Below are positions 6,265-7,063 of a DNA stretch of 7,063 nt, one piece after another; positions within the stretch are counted from its first letter, which is position 1; each line of letters begins with the position of its first letter. The notes under the pieces were generated by a model that made no database searches, was not told the DNA's origin, and saw nothing but the letters and a program-made list of their open reading frames with translations. The DNA is from a bacterium (GTDB taxonomy: Bacteria > Pseudomonadota > Gammaproteobacteria > Burkholderiales > Thiobacteraceae): the NCBI GenBank assembly GCA_027438535.1, contig DAIAMA010000060.1, forward strand, positions 1 to 7,063, read 5' to 3'. The position numbers were made by a program, and so were the translations under genes.

Positions 6265-6579
6265 ATGGCAGAACCGATGAGAATCCGCGCCACGATGGCA
6301 GGCGATGCAGCCGACATCAAGGTACTTATGAACCATCCGATGGAAACGGGAAACCGTAAAGACGCCAAGACCGGCAAGCTTATCCCGGCGCACTTCATTC
6401 AAACTGTTCACGCCGATGTGAACGGCAAGACCGTGCTGGAAGCCCAATGGAGCCAAGCGGTTTCCAAGAATCCGTTTCTTGGTTTCAAGGTGAAAGGCGC
6501 CAAGGCAGGCAATAAGGTGACCATTAGTTGGACTGACAACCTGGGCGAAAAGAACAGCGCCGTAGCTGTTGTAGCGTAA
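6265..6579 (+). CDS. soxZ: SoxZ, partner subunit of the SoxYZ sulfur carrier
   Basis: SoxZ forms the heterodimer with SoxY that presents the SoxY cysteine arm to the other Sox enzymes. The 104-residue length matches the family. The signature block NHPMETGNRKD (23-33), followed by G-K-L-I-P-A-H-F-I, and the beta-rich C-terminal half (KVTISWTDN) identify it. There is no signal peptide and no cysteine, consistent with co-export with Tat-dependent SoxY. The ribosome binding site AAAGGA (6252-6257) lies seven bases before the ATG. A strong hairpin follows in the gap to soxA. Confidence 0.97.
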   Translation: MAEPMRIRATMAGDAADIKVLMNHPMETGNRKDAKTGKLIPAHFIQTVHADVNGKTVLEAQWSQAVSKNPFLGFKVKGAKAGNKVTISWTDNLGEKNSAVAVVA

Positions 6580-6587
6580 TTTAAACC

Positions 6588-6612
6588 GGCTGGCCGGATT
6601 TCCCGGCCGGCC
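6588..6612 (+). other. Strong GC-rich hairpin between soxZ and soxA
   Basis: GGCTGGCCGG (6588-6597) pairs with CCGGCCGGCC (6603-6612) around the five-base loop ATTTC; nine pairs are Watson-Crick and one is G-U. No T-run follows, so it is not a standard intrinsic terminator. It begins nine bases after the soxZ stop and ends 24 bases before soxA. It could stabilise the upstream mRNA or partly attenuate read-through into soxA. Confidence 0.8.
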
Positions 6613-6636
6613 CTCGCCACGCACGAGGAGGAAACA

Positions 6637-7063
6637 ATGAAAAAAATGCTTCTGGCTATATTAAGCGCCAGTTTGCTGTTCGGCGCGATCAGCGCGAATG
6701 CCACACCGGAGCAAGATCGAAAACAGATTCTTGAGTATTTCAAGCATAAATTTCCTAATGTAAAGTTCGACGACTATGTGCATGGCGCGCTGGTATTCAG
6801 CCCGGATGCGCTTGATCAATATCGGGAAATCATGCAATTTCCGCCCTTCGAGTCTGTAATCGAAAAAGGCAAAAAAATGTGGGAGACGCCGTTCAAGAAC
6901 GGCAAAACCTATGCGAGCTGTTTTCCCGATGGCGCTAAAAACATCGCCGGCCGCTATCCTTACTTCGACGAGAAGCTGGGGAAGGTGGTGACGTTCGAGA
7001 TGGCGATCAATGCCTGCCGCAAGGCCAATGGCGAGAATGAGCTGTCTTACGCCGATATGGGCA
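6637..7063 (+). CDS. soxA: SoxA, c-type cytochrome subunit of SoxAX, C-terminus cut by window edge
   Basis: SoxA holds the catalytic site of SoxAX, which joins thiosulfate to SoxY. The first 142 codons are present, starting at ATG 6637 after AGGAGG (6626-6631). A Sec signal peptide (core 4-18, cleavage near ANA, 22) is followed by SoxA sequence: FPPFESVIEKGKKMWETPF, SCFPDGAKNIAGRYPYFDE and VTFEMAINACRKANGENE. No CxxCH occurs in this N-terminal domain. Instead there are two single cysteines, C95 and C127. By family knowledge this fits the SoxA type that has lost the N-terminal haem and keeps a disulfide there, with the catalytic haem in the C-terminal domain off the edge. soxB is the usual next gene but is not visible. 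Confidence 0.96.
   Translation, partial: MKKMLLAILSASLLFGAISANATPEQDRKQILEYFKHKFPNVKFDDYVHGALVFSPDALDQYREIMQFPPFESVIEKGKKMWETPFKNGKTYASCFPDGAKNIAGRYPYFDEKLGKVVTFEMAINACRKANGENELSYADMG

Overview
The window looks like chromosomal DNA from a sulfur-oxidising Gram-negative bacterium, most likely a proteobacterium. A Thiobacillus- or Sulfuricella-like betaproteobacterium is my best guess, inferred from gene content only. The evidence is a soxXYZA thiosulfate-oxidation cluster, a BepA-type outer-membrane-quality-control protease, moaC, and a membrane-bound GGDEF-EAL protein. The sequence is moderately GC-rich. I see no mobile element, tRNA, rRNA or CRISPR array.

Layout, left to right. (1) Positions 1-1740, minus strand: a GGDEF-EAL cyclic-di-GMP protein whose C-terminus runs off the left edge. 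It is open across the whole stretch. (2) 1741-1918: a gap with small inverted repeats and no clear promoter or terminator. (3) 1919-3674, minus strand: a tight three-gene unit transcribed in the order moaC, then a secreted alpha/beta-hydrolase-like protein, then a TlpA-like periplasmic thioredoxin. Both junctions are 4-base ATGA overlaps, so the genes are probably translationally coupled. (4) 3675-3714: a 40-base divergent intergenic region. (5) 3715-5148, plus strand: BepA/YfgC-like M48 metalloprotease with a C-terminal helical repeat domain. (6) 5149-5355: a 207-base leader with a possible weak promoter and two small palindromes. (7) 5356-7063, plus strand: soxX, soxY, soxZ and the first 142 codons of soxA.

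How the genes work together. SoxXA (cytochromes c) oxidatively attaches thiosulfate to the C-terminal cysteine of SoxY, which is carried in the SoxYZ complex; all these act in the periplasm. SoxB and possibly SoxCD should lie beyond the right edge. The TlpA-like protein is a periplasmic thiol reductase candidate that could service SoxY or other cysteine proteins, but it is in the moaC operon, not the sox operon, so this is only inference. MoaC makes the molybdenum cofactor precursor needed by molybdoenzymes such as sulfite dehydrogenases.

The most unusual item is the middle gene of the moaC unit. It has an alpha/beta-hydrolase-like layout, but its nucleophile elbow reads GSGHG instead of GxSxG, and no Asp or His appears at the expected triad positions. 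Its mature form has exactly two cysteines and it is translationally coupled to a thioredoxin-like reductase. This suggests a non-enzymatic periplasmic protein whose redox state is managed by its neighbour.
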